A stretch of 64,000 nt of DNA from JAZGGS01 sp963764825 (GTDB taxonomy: Bacteria; Bacteroidota; Ignavibacteria; Ignavibacteriales; Ignavibacteriaceae): positions 16,150 through 80,149 of the forward strand of contig CAVXUA010000001.1 of assembly GCA_963764825.1 (NCBI GenBank). The letters are read 5' to 3'. Of the stretch, positions 9,947 to 19,678 are shown piece by piece. A program made the position numbers and the translations under genes. The number at the start of each line of letters is the position of its first letter. The stretch's first letter is position 1. The notes under the pieces were generated by a model, which saw only the letters and a list, made by a program, of their open reading frames with translations, ran no database searches and had not been told where the DNA came from.

Positions 9947-10819
9947 ATGAAAGATTCATTTCATACAAATACTAAAATAATAGGATTGTTAGGTCATCCT
10001 ATAAAACACTCTTATTCACCTTTTGTGCAGAATGTAGCTTTTGAATTTGAGAAGATGGATTACATCTATCTTGCTTTTGATGTTCCCCCGGCAAATCTAA
10101 AAAGTGCACTTAGCGGTGTTCTAGCACTTGGCATGAAAGGATTGAACGTAACTCTTCCGCACAAAGAAAAAATTATTAAACATTTGGATGAACTAGCCGA
10201 AGAAGCAGCTACAATTGGTGCGGTTAATACAATTGTTAACGACCAGGGAAAATTAATTGGTTACAACACTGATGTTACGGGAATTATAGAAACTCTTGTA
10301 CCCTTCAAAGAGCAAATAAACGGTTCGACAGTTAGTGTTTTAGGAGCCGGCGGAAGTGCACGCGCAGCGATTTATGCTCTTATCCGGCACTTTAAACCAG
10401 AGCGAATAAACATAATTAATAGAACTGTTCAGCGGGCAGATTCAATACAAAATTATTTTTCAACAAAAATGAGATACGATGGTTTTAAAACGATGGATTT
10501 GTTTCCGCCGGATCTAGTTGATACTCTCCGAAGTTCTAGGTTGATCATTAATGCTACTTCAATTGGAATGTTTCCGGAAACGGATGATACAATAACAGAT
10601 CTTAGAGAGTCGTTTGTTTCAGAGCAGATAGTTTTTGATCTGGTTTATAATCCTCCTAAAACAAAATTCTTAAAGCTTGCTGAAAAACAGGGTGCTACTA
10701 CTATGGGTGGTTTAAAGATGCTGGTTTCGCAGGCAGCAAAATCATTTGAGTTGTGGACTGGTGTTAAAATGCCAATAGATAAGATTTCCAAATCGCTTGA
10801 GCTTTATATTTCCAAATAA
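9947..10819 (+). CDS. aroE: Shikimate dehydrogenase
   Basis: AroE reduces 3-dehydroshikimate to shikimate with NADPH in aromatic amino-acid synthesis. The 290-residue protein carries the substrate-binding SYSP (22-25), the catalytic Lys73 in NVTLPHKEKI, Asp109 in YNTDVTGI, the Rossmann glycine motif GAGGSA (133-138), INATSIGM and the C-terminal GLKMLVSQAAKSFELWTG. All are conserved and the frame is intact. The ATG at 9947 lies after an AT-rich leader. It sits downstream of the TPR gene with a 91-base gap, so co-transcription is possible but not shown. Confidence 0.97.
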   Translation: MKDSFHTNTKIIGLLGHPIKHSYSPFVQNVAFEFEKMDYIYLAFDVPPANLKSALSGVLALGMKGLNVTLPHKEKIIKHLDELAEEAATIGAVNTIVNDQGKLIGYNTDVTGIIETLVPFKEQINGSTVSVLGAGGSARAAIYALIRHFKPERINIINRTVQRADSIQNYFSTKMRYDGFKTMDLFPPDLVDTLRSSRLIINATSIGMFPETDDTITDLRESFVSEQIVFDLVYNPPKTKFLKLAEKQGATTMGGLKMLVSQAAKSFELWTGVKMPIDKISKSLELYISK

Positions 10820-10911
10820 CCTATCTCATTTTTACTAACACCTTCATTAATTATTGATTTGACACAATAAACAGAAATGACTAGGTTATCAACATCAAAA
10901 GGTGAAAATTT

Positions 10912-11563
10912 ATGAAGAAGTTACTTCCTATACTTTTTTTGTTCACATCCGTAACGATTGTGAACATAGTTCCACAAAATCGGGTTGAACGTAGTTCTCC
11001 ATTTATTTCTGGAATGGTAGGCACTGCAAAAGTTAGTCTTTCCGGAAGCAGTGAACAAAACCCTATGGCATTAGCTTTTGGGGGTAGTTTTGGAATTCCG
11101 ATTAACAAAAAATCTTTATCTTTATACCCGTTCTTCTTATACTTCACAATCTAATTTTCAATCGTTTTTTAATACAGCTAATTTAAATAGCAGCTTATTA
11201 TTGCCTGGAGAATTTGCACAGGTCAATTCTTCTTTTTCGCAGCTTTTAGTAAACGGTGGATTGCTTTATAATATTCGCGTTACAGAAGAGTTTGTGCTAG
11301 GATTAAACGGTGGGCTAACTTTTATGGTTCTTAACCAGGAAGCAAGACTCCGCACAGGGCAGGTAATATCCAACATCGATAACGAAAATATTTGGGGAGC
11401 TTTTGGAGGAGTAATTATTGAAAAAGCTTGGGAAGAGAGTGACTTTACAACATTCCTTGAAGCGCAATATAATTATGCAGAGAGTGATGCGCTTTACCGT
11501 TCCGACGCATTGAATGCGATGAACTATACTTTTGGTATCAGGTATTATCTTTCGGGAAGATAA
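10912..11563 (+). CDS. Outer-membrane beta-barrel protein (one frameshift)
   Basis: The product begins with a signal peptide, MKKLLPILFLFTSVTIVN, followed by alternating hydrophobic/polar strands rich in aromatic residues and ending in YTFGIRYYLSGR. That pattern fits an eight-stranded OmpW/OmpA-like barrel of about 216 residues. The frame shifts near 11085-11095 (AFGGSFGIPINKK / GVVLEFRLTKNLYLYTRSSY); the joined reading keeps strand periodicity. The role is unknown. The 3' end overlaps the end of the convergent lipoprotein gene at 11545 by 19 bases. Confidence 0.75.
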
Positions 11564-12080
11564 AAATCAGTTACTTTTTTCCGCTTATTTACTATTTCTT
11601 TTAATTCATCAACATGCCTGAAAATCTCCTCCGTTTCTTCATCACTCAGAGTCGCTCTTTTATTGTTTACTAATTTATCATAAAATAAAATATTTTCATC
11701 CGGGTCTGCAAAAAACTCATTTTTATCATCGCTTTCTTCCCTTTACCGCTTTCATTGTTCCCAGTGTAATCTAATTTTTTACTTATAAGATGAAGCATGT
11801 TTCCATCTTTAAAATAGTAACGATTTGAAGCTTCAGTAGGTGCTCTATAAGTGTAGGATTCGTTAATGAAAATTAATTCCTCACCGGAAAAGTAAGCCCT
11901 GAAAATTGAATAAGCTCCAGGGGAACCCCAATTAAACTCCTCTCCAACAGCTTTTTCAAGTTTAACATTAATATCTTCAACAATTTCTTTTATTCCTTTC
12001 TCGGAATATTCTTTCCTTTCACAGGAAATAATAAAAATAACTAAAATCAAACAAATGATTAGGGAAATAGTCTTTTTCAT
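11545..12080 (-). CDS. Small hypothetical lipoprotein (frameshifted C-terminus)
   Basis: The N-terminus MKKTISLIICLILVIFIISC is a lipoprotein signal with the lipobox IISC, so the mature protein should be anchored to a membrane through Cys20. The open frame stops at 11670, but one base shift near 11740-11750 lets it continue through SDDKNEFFADPDENILFY and EETEEIFRHVDELKEIV to a stop at 11545-11547. The joined product has about 178 residues and the extension has good codon structure. I recognise no family. The 3' end overlaps the convergent barrel gene. Function unknown. Confidence 0.6.
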
Positions 12081-12102
12081 TTACACTTTCTTCCTTGTAA
12101 AC

Positions 12103-12133
12103 AAAAGAGCTACAGGGTTTCTGCGGCTCTTTT
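12103..12133 (-). terminator. Intrinsic terminator after mscL
   Basis: On the minus strand AAAAGAGC pairs with GCTCTTTT, with an inner CAG/CTG pairing around an AAACC loop. It lies 8 bases beyond the mscL stop and precedes the lipoprotein gene. Confidence 0.7.
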
Positions 12134-12141
12134 CCAATTCA

Positions 12142-12543
12142 TTAACCTTTTCTTAATTGGTCTCTTATTTCAGTTAATAAAATTTCTTCGTTTGATGGTT
12201 TTGGTGGTTCAGCTGGTTTTTCTTCCTCTTTTTTCTTCATATTGTTCATCATTCTAACCACCATAAAAATAGCAAATGCAATTATTATGAAATCCATTAC
12301 GGTCATAAAGAAAACACCATAACTTATTGCAACTGCTTCGGTTTCTGCCGTAGCTTCTTTCAGCACTATCATTAAAGCTGAAAAATCAACTCCACCCAAA
12401 AGTACGCCGATTGGCGGCATTAAAACATCCGCAACAAACGAAGATATTATTTTCCCAAATGCTGCACCAATGACAATACCAATTGCCATGTCTACTACAT
12501 TACCTTTCATTGCGAATTCTTTGAATTCTTTAACCATGCCCAT
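12142..12543 (-). CDS. mscL: Large-conductance mechanosensitive channel
   Basis: MscL is the homopentameric inner-membrane channel that opens under membrane tension to release solutes during hypo-osmotic shock. The 133-residue protein has the N-terminal amphipathic helix KEFKEFAMKGNVVDMAIG, TM1 with the glycine-rich pore stretch GIVIGAAFGKIISSFV, the periplasmic loop, TM2 (FMTVMDFIIIAFAIFMVV) and a charged cytoplasmic bundle ending in EEILLTEIRDQLRKG. Length and order match the family. GGAGGC lies upstream of the ATG at 12543. A terminator follows. Confidence 0.98.
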   Translation of the reverse strand: MGMVKEFKEFAMKGNVVDMAIGIVIGAAFGKIISSFVADVLMPPIGVLLGGVDFSALMIVLKEATAETEAVAISYGVFFMTVMDFIIIAFAIFMVVRMMNNMKKKEEEKPAEPPKPSNEEILLTEIRDQLRKG

Positions 12544-12806
12544 ATAGAGCCTCCTTTTTTGTAAGAATAAATTAATAGTTTAAGCGTGATTTGATATGCT
12601 CGTATTCACTAATCAAAGATATAAATTTTAAAAATAATTCCAAAAACTGATGATTAATCCGTACCGTTGTAATTTTACTCTAATTAGATTGGTTTGCTAA
12701 AATCGCGCATAAAAAGGTGAATCACTTAAAATCTATTATTTAGAAAAGTTAATTAAAAAAGAAATTTAGCACCAATAGATTAGAATGAAAAAATTTACCT
12801 ATCTAC

Positions 12807-13197
12807 TTAAAGAAAAGTTTTAAGCCACTTCACTGCGTCTTTTTTATCAGTAAAAACCTTAACCGGAAAATTTCTCAGGTAAACATCCTTCGCCATTTCT
12901 GCTAATTCCAATTTGACAGGAGTAGTAACAAACATTGCCAGCGCAGTTATATTTTTTTTCTTCATTAAATATTTTTGTGCTTCAAAAGTGTGAGAATAAC
13001 TTTGAGATCGATCTGCAAATATGATAAGTTTATTAAGGTTTAAACTTGTCCATCCATCCATCAAGCAATTCAAAATCTTCTTTCGTAACATCAATTCCTT
13101 CTTTACCAGCTACGTAGATGATGTTGTTATCATCCACTTCAAGCATTGCAAAGCCCGCTTCCCACTTTTTTTCACCAATTTGTAAAATTGAATTCAT
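12807..13197 (-). CDS. STAS/SpoIIAA-like small protein (one frameshift)
   Basis: The reading from the ATG at 13197 gives MNSILQIGEKKWEAGFAMLE, then a beta strand DDNNIIYVAGK and the segment VTKEDFELLDGW. A one-base shift near 13050-13090 joins it to the longer downstream frame LNKLIIFADRSQSYS...AVKWLKTFL. The total is about 129 residues. The alternating beta-alpha pattern and the C-terminal KVFTDKKDAVKWL resemble STAS/SEC14-like domain proteins common in Bacteroidota. Such proteins are small cytosolic regulators of uncertain role. The assignment is by pattern only; no partner kinase or phosphatase is nearby. Confidence 0.55.
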
Positions 13198-13247
13198 TTT
13201 TTAAGTTAAAAAAATATTTATTTCGGACAAAGAATAAATAAGAATGG

Positions 13248-13276
13248 AAAACTGCCACCTTTTAAGATGGCAGTTT
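13248..13276 (-). terminator. Intrinsic terminator after T9SS sialidase-like gene
   Basis: A 9-bp stem AAACTGCCA / TGGCAGTTT with a 10-base loop runs to a T-rich tract on the minus strand, 9 bases after the stop at 13286. Confidence 0.8.
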
Positions 13277-13285
13277 ACATAAGTT

Positions 13286-15058
13286 TTATTTAAGAAATAA
13301 CATTTTCTTTGTGCTTACAAATGAACCAGCATTTAGCTTATAAAAATAAATCCCACTTGTTAAACCATCTGCATTAAATTCAATTTCATACGAACCTGCG
13401 GATTTCTCTTCATTCACAAGCGTTACAACTTCATTACCTAAAACATCAAATATGCTTAGTTGAATATATGATGAAGCTGGAATTGAATATTGTATAACTG
13501 TGCTTGGGTTAAACGGGTTGGGGTAATTTTGTTCTAAGTTGAATTCATCTACAACTACATCGCTACCCTCAACACCAGGAAGAAGAATATCAGCAGAAAA
13601 ATGAAAATATTGAGCTGTAACACCAACAGGCATGCCTGCGGTGTTTACTGTGCTGCCAGGAATTGAATCACCTTGCATTACTATGTGAATTGTGGCAGTA
13701 CCAGATGGTGTAACCTCTGCGATACTTGGATATCGCCAATCTTTTAGAGGAGATTCAGGAGTAAACTTCTCAGGATCACTCCAAGTGTTACCTCCATCAC
13801 CACTATACATAAAATATCCAGCCATATATGTGGTTGTATCCGGACTTGGAAATAAGTGCTCAGTTGTAGAGTTAAATGCTACAAAAAGATAACCGTCATC
13901 CATTCTGCCAATTACAGGTCTGCAAAGGGGAACATGTACATCGTTCGTTCCAACATATGGGTAAAACGGTACGTTGCTGCTATCTGCAATTACTATCGGG
14001 TTTCCGCCATTCACATTTGGAGTCCAAAATTGAATTTCACTTGGTAAACCAGGGAAGAAATTTCCTGAAGAAAAGATTTGTTGACAAACTTCATAGGTAA
14101 CGCAGGGTTCTTCATTGTAGTAGTTAATTTGTACACCTCTAATCCCTCCCATTGTAGTATCCTGAGCATCATCACGATCGAAAATTTTAGTAGCTGCGGA
14201 CCAGGTTAATCCATCATCGGTAGATTCCCTGTAAAATACATCGCCGTCATCAGGGGGGTCGCCAAGATAAGCTAACCCAACTTTACCATTGGGTGATAAA
14301 GAGAAATCATAACTTTCTGCATCATCACTTGGAATTGTTTGCCAGCCAGAAAATAAACCGGTGCTAAGATTTAATGTGTTAAGCCATAATTGATCGTCTG
14401 GAATGGGTGAGCCTGTTGAAGCCAAAACAACGATATCATTATTAGTAACTGTATGACGGGGCCAAACTGGTCCATCATTAATATTTGTTGGATCATAATT
14501 TGTAAAGTTGTATTCAAACGGGCTGTTATCAACTGAAACTGTTGTATGAGTGAATCCGCCAAAAAAGTTGTTATGATTTAGCAAAACTGCTGAGCCATCA
14601 GTTTTACCATAAATTGCAGGGAAACCAGATCTTCCGGTATTAGGAACTGCGCCTAATTCAAACCAGTTTATGCCTGCATCTGTACTGCCAAAATAAAGGC
14701 AGTTTCTATCACCCCAGCCAGCGGTTTCCTGCGAATTTACAAAGTGCGCATGCAAAAAGTCTGGATTGCTGTAATCAACCCACAATTGCTGTGTGGAAGC
14801 ATTCGATTGTAAATCATAACCTGTTGCTCTATCTGTAATGTTATGAACTTCAAAAATAAGATTACCTACTTCTACGGGATCAAACTTTACAGTTCTGCTT
14901 AGTTCAATAACTTCCGCATTGCTAAGGTCCGGTGTTTCTTCTCCTGTAACTTTAATATTCGGTTTGTGTTGATAAATATTATTCTCCTGTGCATTTAAAT
15001 TAAATGCAGCAAGCAGAAGAATTATTAGAGAAAAGTAAATCGTTTTTTTCATGTTCAA
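13286..15058 (-). CDS. T9SS-exported protein with BNR/sialidase-like propeller
   Basis: This 590-residue secreted protein starts with a signal peptide (MNMKKTIYFSLIILLLAAFNLNAQ). Its body has repeated Asp-box-like segments such as STDDGLTWSAATK and SGDGGNTWSDPEK, typical of beta-propeller BNR/sialidase folds. The last 80 residues are a type A T9SS sorting domain: LEQNYPNPFNPSTVIQYSI, IFDVLGNEVVTLVNEEKSAG, GIYFYKLNAG and a terminal KKMLFLK. It should cross the outer membrane through the Por machinery. No catalytic sialidase triad was identified, so enzyme activity is not claimed. The frame is intact. Confidence 0.85.
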   Translation of the reverse strand: MNMKKTIYFSLIILLLAAFNLNAQENNIYQHKPNIKVTGEETPDLSNAEVIELSRTVKFDPVEVGNLIFEVHNITDRATGYDLQSNASTQQLWVDYSNPDFLHAHFVNSQETAGWGDRNCLYFGSTDAGINWFELGAVPNTGRSGFPAIYGKTDGSAVLLNHNNFFGGFTHTTVSVDNSPFEYNFTNYDPTNINDGPVWPRHTVTNNDIVVLASTGSPIPDDQLWLNTLNLSTGLFSGWQTIPSDDAESYDFSLSPNGKVGLAYLGDPPDDGDVFYRESTDDGLTWSAATKIFDRDDAQDTTMGGIRGVQINYYNEEPCVTYEVCQQIFSSGNFFPGLPSEIQFWTPNVNGGNPIVIADSSNVPFYPYVGTNDVHVPLCRPVIGRMDDGYLFVAFNSTTEHLFPSPDTTTYMAGYFMYSGDGGNTWSDPEKFTPESPLKDWRYPSIAEVTPSGTATIHIVMQGDSIPGSTVNTAGMPVGVTAQYFHFSADILLPGVEGSDVVVDEFNLEQNYPNPFNPSTVIQYSIPASSYIQLSIFDVLGNEVVTLVNEEKSAGSYEIEFNADGLTSGIYFYKLNAGSFVSTKKMLFLK

Positions 15059-15327
15059 ACTCCTTATTTAATTATTAGGGTAAATATTTAGATTAAAGAT
15101 ATTTATTTATTTGCGTCTGTAAATATTTCTTAATTAATTAAAGAAATCAACATAAAACTACCAAATATTGATAGATATGTATTAACTAGTGGGAAATTGC
15201 AGTGGTTGTTTATACGATTAAGACGTTAATTTAAATATATTGTAAGATGAGTAAGAAAATATTCTAACAAAAATTATTTATTTTTGAAGTGCAGTTTATG
15301 TTTTAGAATATTTATAAAGGGTAGAAA

Positions 15328-16074
15328 ATGTATAATACGTTTTTCAAAAATATACTTACAGTAATTTTATTTACTATAATTTTGTCCACGATTACTTCAG
15401 CCCAGATTACACTACAGGTTGGTGGTGGAATGGGGATCGCTACACCAGGCGGCGATTATGGTGGAACAACAATCGATTTTTATAATGGTACAAAATACGG
15501 ACTTGGAACAGGAGCCAACTTCCACGCTAAAGCTCGTGTAGGCGTTCTAAGTTTCAATGTTTTCGGTATGATTGATTATTCAACTTTAAGCGGTGATGGT
15601 GAATCTGAACCAGGTAAAGGTAAAGTTGAGGTTTCTCAATCTGTATTTTCACTAAAAGTTGGACCTGAATTTCATATCGGGATACCTTTAGCCCCGGTTG
15701 GCGTTTACCTTGATGGGTCTATCGGGTTAAACTCAATTAGCGGCGAAGTAATATTTAACGGTGTTTCCGAAGTTCCTTCAGGAACTTATAATGTTGAATC
15801 TGAAAGCAGGGTTGGATTTGGGCTTGGCGGCGGAGTACTTTTTGATATAATTCCGATGTTAACAATCGATCTAGGAGTTCATTATAATTGGTTGAATCCT
15901 TTTGGAAAACAATATAGAAGCGAACTGCCTTCATCTCATCCAAGATTGGATGTATATACAACTTTAAATGATGATAAAGATCCGTTGTTTGAAGTTACGG
16001 AGGATAATATTATCGAAAATTCCCGCTCGATGGAAACCATGCAGTTTACTCTTACACTACTTTTTGGTTTATAA
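15328..16074 (+). CDS. Outer-membrane beta-barrel family protein
   Basis: The 248-residue protein has a signal peptide (FFKNILTVILFTIILSTITSAQ) followed by glycine-rich amphipathic strands: ITLQVGGGMGIATPGGDYGG, LSFNVFGMIDYSTL, VGFGLGGGVLFDI and MLTIDLGVHYNWLNPF. It ends in a barrel strand, MQFTLTLLFGL, with no terminal aromatic residue. This matches the generic outer-membrane beta-barrel family. The role is unknown. The octamer TATTTTTG at 15279-15286, 42 bases before the ATG, fits TAnnTTTG and could be its promoter -7 box. An inverted repeat follows the gene. Confidence 0.75.
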   Translation: MYNTFFKNILTVILFTIILSTITSAQITLQVGGGMGIATPGGDYGGTTIDFYNGTKYGLGTGANFHAKARVGVLSFNVFGMIDYSTLSGDGESEPGKGKVEVSQSVFSLKVGPEFHIGIPLAPVGVYLDGSIGLNSISGEVIFNGVSEVPSGTYNVESESRVGFGLGGGVLFDIIPMLTIDLGVHYNWLNPFGKQYRSELPSSHPRLDVYTTLNDDKDPLFEVTEDNIIENSRSMETMQFTLTLLFGL

Positions 16075-16092
16075 TATTTGAATGATATAGAA

Positions 16093-16117
16093 ATGCCAGT
16101 TCATAATGAGCTGGCAT
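16093..16117. terminator. Hairpin between convergent genes
   Basis: ATGCCAG and CTGGCAT enclose a short loop, extended by near-complementary TTCAT/ATGAG. It lies between the barrel gene stop (16074) and the DinB-like gene stop (16150). The following tract is AT-rich but has no long T run, so it is probably a weak terminator serving either strand. Confidence 0.5.
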
Positions 16118-16149
16118 ATCTAATAATTTCCGGAATCCAGTTAATTTTA

Positions 16150-16593
16150 TTAAGTATCTAGTAATCGCCTTTGGTAATTTATCTGCCCAAGATGATAACT
16201 AAGGTGAGTTGTTAAGTGAGTGAGAAAAAAAACTGTTGTCATTTCGTATCCAAAAACATTTATAGGAAATATTTCCTCAAGCTTTTCCTCTTTTAATTCG
16301 CTTAATGTTTGTTTTATTACTTGAAGAGTTTTATCTATTTCCTCTACCATTTCTTCAGCAGGAACATTCTTATTGCTGAACTCCAAATCTCGTTTTCTTA
16401 CATAACCTGAGTTACCAAGCGTTGCGCCTATAAAATGCTGCAGGTTACCGCAAATGTGTAAACATAAATTTCCAGCAGAGTTTTTTATATTCCCTTTAAC
16501 TTCCCACATTTTCTTTTCATCATTGTAGGAAGTTATCTCGGTTTTTAGTTTTTCGAGATCGCACTCCAAAAGTTTAACTAATATTTGATTCAT
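16150..16593 (-). CDS. DinB-superfamily protein (DUF1572-like)
   Basis: The 147-residue protein is a four-helix-bundle DinB/YfiT-type protein. It has an early His in NLCLHICGNLQHFIGATLG and the C-terminal pair in LTTHLSYHLGQINYQRRLL. Those spaced histidines normally form the metal site of the superfamily, which includes thiol-dependent transferases such as bacillithiol S-transferase BstA. A bacillithiol enzyme gene (bshB1) occurs elsewhere in the window, so a thiol-transferase role is conceivable, but this is inference. The length is normal and the frame intact. Confidence 0.75.
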   Translation of the reverse strand: MNQILVKLLECDLEKLKTEITSYNDEKKMWEVKGNIKNSAGNLCLHICGNLQHFIGATLGNSGYVRKRDLEFSNKNVPAEEMVEEIDKTLQVIKQTLSELKEEKLEEIFPINVFGYEMTTVFFLTHLTTHLSYHLGQINYQRRLLDT

Positions 16594-16617
16594 AATTTCA
16601 ATCCTAACTGTACAAAA

Positions 16618-16642
16618 AAAGACGGGTTAGCAACCCGTCTTT
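16618..16642 (-). terminator. Strong intrinsic terminator of aminotransferase-pckA operon
   Basis: A perfect 11-bp stem (AAAGACGGGTT / AACCCGTCTTT) with a 3-base loop is followed on the minus strand by a run of T. It is 13 bases past the pckA stop. Confidence 0.92.
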
Positions 16643-16655
16643 AAAAGATAATAAA

Positions 16656-18311
16656 TTACTTCTTCAACCTCTTCGGTCCGGCTTTTATAACTTCTTCAGA
16701 AGAATCTTTAGCAAAGAGTTTAAAGTTTTCTATAAAGCGTGCAGCTAAACCATCGTAGCGCTGCCAGTATTCTTTTTTATTTCCCCAGGAATTTGAAGGT
16801 TCTAAAACATCTTCAGGCACATCGGGGCAGGAGAGAGGTACTTCAAAACCAAAGAGTTTATCTTTCCTGAATTTTACTTTGTTAAGCTTGCCATCTAAAG
16901 CAGCATTTAAAAGATTTCGCGTATGGCGTATGCTTATTCGTTTACCAACTCCAAAATTTCCGCCAACCCATCCTGTATTTACCAGCCATACATTTGCTTT
17001 ATGCTTTAACATTCTTTGCTTTAAGCATCTTTGCATATTCAACCGGATGTCGAACCATAAATGGCGCACCAAAACAAGCTGAAAAAGTTATTTGCGGTTC
17101 AATTCCTAAACCAATTTCTGTTCCGGCAATTTTAGAAGTGTAACCACTTATAAAATGATACTGTGCCTGTTCAGGATTAAGTTTTGCAATCGGCGGCATA
17201 ACTCCTGAAGCATCGCAGGTAAGAAAAATGATATTCTTCGGATGATTATTTGAATATCCATCCGGCACTGCATTTGGAATTTGATCAATGGGATATGAAG
17301 CACGTGTGTTTTCGGTAATCATATCATCATCAAGATCGATATGCCTGCTAACCGGATCAAATATAACATTTTCGAGAATAGTTCCGAATCTTCTTGTAGT
17401 AGCATAAATTTCAGGTTCGTTTTCAGCAGAAAGGCGAATAACTTTTGCATAACAGCCGCCTTCAAAATTAAACACTCCGTTCGAGCTCCAGCCATGCTCA
17501 TCATCACCAATTAGCAATCTTTTAGGATCAGCTGAAAGAGTTGTTTTACCTGTTCCGCTTAATCCAAAGAAGAGAGCAGCATCACCTTTTTTACCAACGT
17601 TTGCTGAGCAATGCATCGGAAGCACATCTTCAAAAGTTAAAAGGAAATTAAGAACGGTAAAAATCGATTTTTTAATTTCACCGCCATAAAGCGAATTTGC
17701 AATTATTGCAGTTCTATCAGCAAAGTTTAAAATAATTCCAGTTGAAGATCTTGTTCCATCAATTGATAGGATTTAATTTTAATCCCGGGAGGCAAATAAC
17801 TGTAAAATCGGGAATAAAATTTTTAAGCTCTTCACGGTTCTCGGTTGTAATAAACATATTTCTTGCAAATAAACTGTGCCATGCTTTTTCTGTTATAATT
17901 CTAACTGTCAATTTATATTCCGGATCTGCGCCTGCGTAACAATCCTGTACAAATAATTCTTCATCCTGGCAAAACGCCTGCACTCTTCCCATCAACTGGT
18001 TATACTTTTCAGTAGTAAATGGGCGATTATAATTTCCCCACCAAATTTTATCTTTAGTTGATGCTTCCTCCACAACAAACTTATCAGATGCTGCACGCGC
18101 TGTGTGAGGTTTGGTATCTACTAAAATTGGTCCTTGTTTGGAAATTTTACCTTCATTTCTAAAAACAATCTCTTCATAAAGAGCTTCATCAGGAAGATTC
18201 CAGTAAACTCGATCTAAATGTGTTAATCCCTGATTTTTTAATCTAAAATCGGAAGCGAGAACTATCGCTTCTTTTAATTGCTGGTGTATTGAATTCTAAA
18301 TATTTACTCAT
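16656..18311 (-). CDS. pckA: PEP carboxykinase (ATP), copy 1 (several frameshifts)
   Basis: This enzyme converts oxaloacetate and ATP to PEP and CO2. The span encodes about 551 residues, with KIWWGNYNRPF, the P-loop region GLSGTGKTTLSADPKRLL, GDDEHGW and FEGGCYAKVIRLS visible in successive frames. Reading starts at the ATG at 18311 (MSKYLEFNTPAIK). Breaks occur near 18280, 17750, 17690-17640 and 17030. The ATG overlaps the aminotransferase stop as ATGA, so the two genes are translationally coupled. A second, intact pckA lies at 42800. The breaks resemble the indels found throughout this window, yet real decay of a redundant copy cannot be excluded here. Confidence 0.88.
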
Positions 18312-19527
18312 GCCCAATCCCTCACTAATTTTCTGTCGCCAATGTAAAGTTCATTTGGTGAATTAAGATCGAGCGCCCATTTCATTCTTTCAATACCTTC
18401 CGTTATATCTTTAATTGATCCGCAGTAGCTAAGGCGAAGGTAACCTTCCATTCCAAATTCAGCACCGGGAACTGTAAGTACTTGCACTTTATCAATTAAA
18501 AAAGTTGAAAGTTTATTTGAATCTTTTTCATAAACACTAAAATCTGCAAAGCAATAAAATGTGCCATCGGGTTTTGTAACTTTTACTCCTTCAAATGAAT
18601 TAAGAAAATCAATCATAACATTTCTATTATTTTCTAAAGTTATTCGTAAGACTTTCAACAGCAAGATTGAATACCATTAATTGCTCCAACCGCAGCTTTT
18701 TGTAGAAGTACAGAAGGACCGGAAGTTTGATGTCCCTGAATGTTTGCCATTGCTTCAATAAGTTTTTTATTTGCAACAGCCCAGCCAATTCTAAATCCGG
18801 TCATTGCATAATGTTTAGATACTCCATTAATAATTACCAATTTAGAATTGTTATCTAATTCTTTTGCATAATCATAACGATTAATGATTTTCTTCCATCA
18901 AATATTAAACGATGATAAATATCATCCATAATTAAATAAAGATCTTTCTTTTCACAAAACTCAACGATATCAGAAATAAATTCTTCAGAATACATTGCGC
19001 CGGAAGGATTATTTGGGACTATTAATTATAATTGCTTTTGTGTATGAGCCAACTCTATCTTCAATATCTTGTATTCTTGGATAAAAAGTTCCATCTTCAG
19101 GCAGTGCAGGAACAGGAATTGCACCACAAAGTTTTGCCATATCAGGATAACTAACCCAGTAGGGAACAGGAAAAATAACTTCCTCCTGCGGATTAAGAAT
19201 TGCTTGCAGTGCAACCATAATTGCCTGCTTTGCTCCACCGGAAGCGATTACATTTTCCGGTGCAACTTTCGGTTATAATATTCTTCTGTATAACGAATTA
19301 TAGCTTGTTTTAATGCAGGAATACCGTCAGCAGGTGCGTATCTTATTTCTCCAGTATTTAGATGTGCTGATGTTGCCAGCAGAGCATCCATAGGCACTTT
19401 ACTTTTTGGTTCCCCGCCGCCAAGATGAATTACCGGATCACCTTTCTCTTTTAGAATTGCAAGCTTTCTCGTTGAGTGCAAGGGTAGGTGAGGCTTTTAT
19501 TGATTTTGCAATAAGACTTAAGCTCAT
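18308..19527 (-). CDS. Aspartate/aromatic aminotransferase, class I (several frameshifts)
   Basis: This PLP-dependent fold-type I transaminase probably interconverts aspartate and oxaloacetate. From MSLSLIAKSIKASPTLAL at 19527, the chain runs through VIHLGGGEPKS, EVIFPVPYWVSYPDM, AIIINSPNNPSG and the PLP-lysine motif VSKHYAMTGFRIGWAV, to FGMEGYLRLSYC with the substrate-binding Arg. The frame breaks near 19480, 19258, 19025, 18890 and 18660; homology is continuous, giving about 406 residues. It is the first gene of an operon with pckA copy 1 (4-base ATGA overlap), so its oxaloacetate product could feed PEP synthesis. The exact amino acid is not decided by sequence. Confidence 0.88.
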
Positions 19528-19678
19528 ATTGTTTTCCTGTAGCTTGGTAGAATAAATAAAAAATATTTAGTTATTAAACTTATTTGTCCTTAACACGATA
19601 AGCAAATTTGTAACACGAAAGATGTAAAACGAAAGAGGAAGATGTAAGACGAAAAAAAAGAACACCCAGATTCCAGTA

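Noticed and set aside
16656..18311. pckA copy 1 as a programmed frameshift or recoding site
   Set aside because: The breaks are several, scattered, and lack slippery-site context. The same pattern occurs in many unrelated genes of the window.
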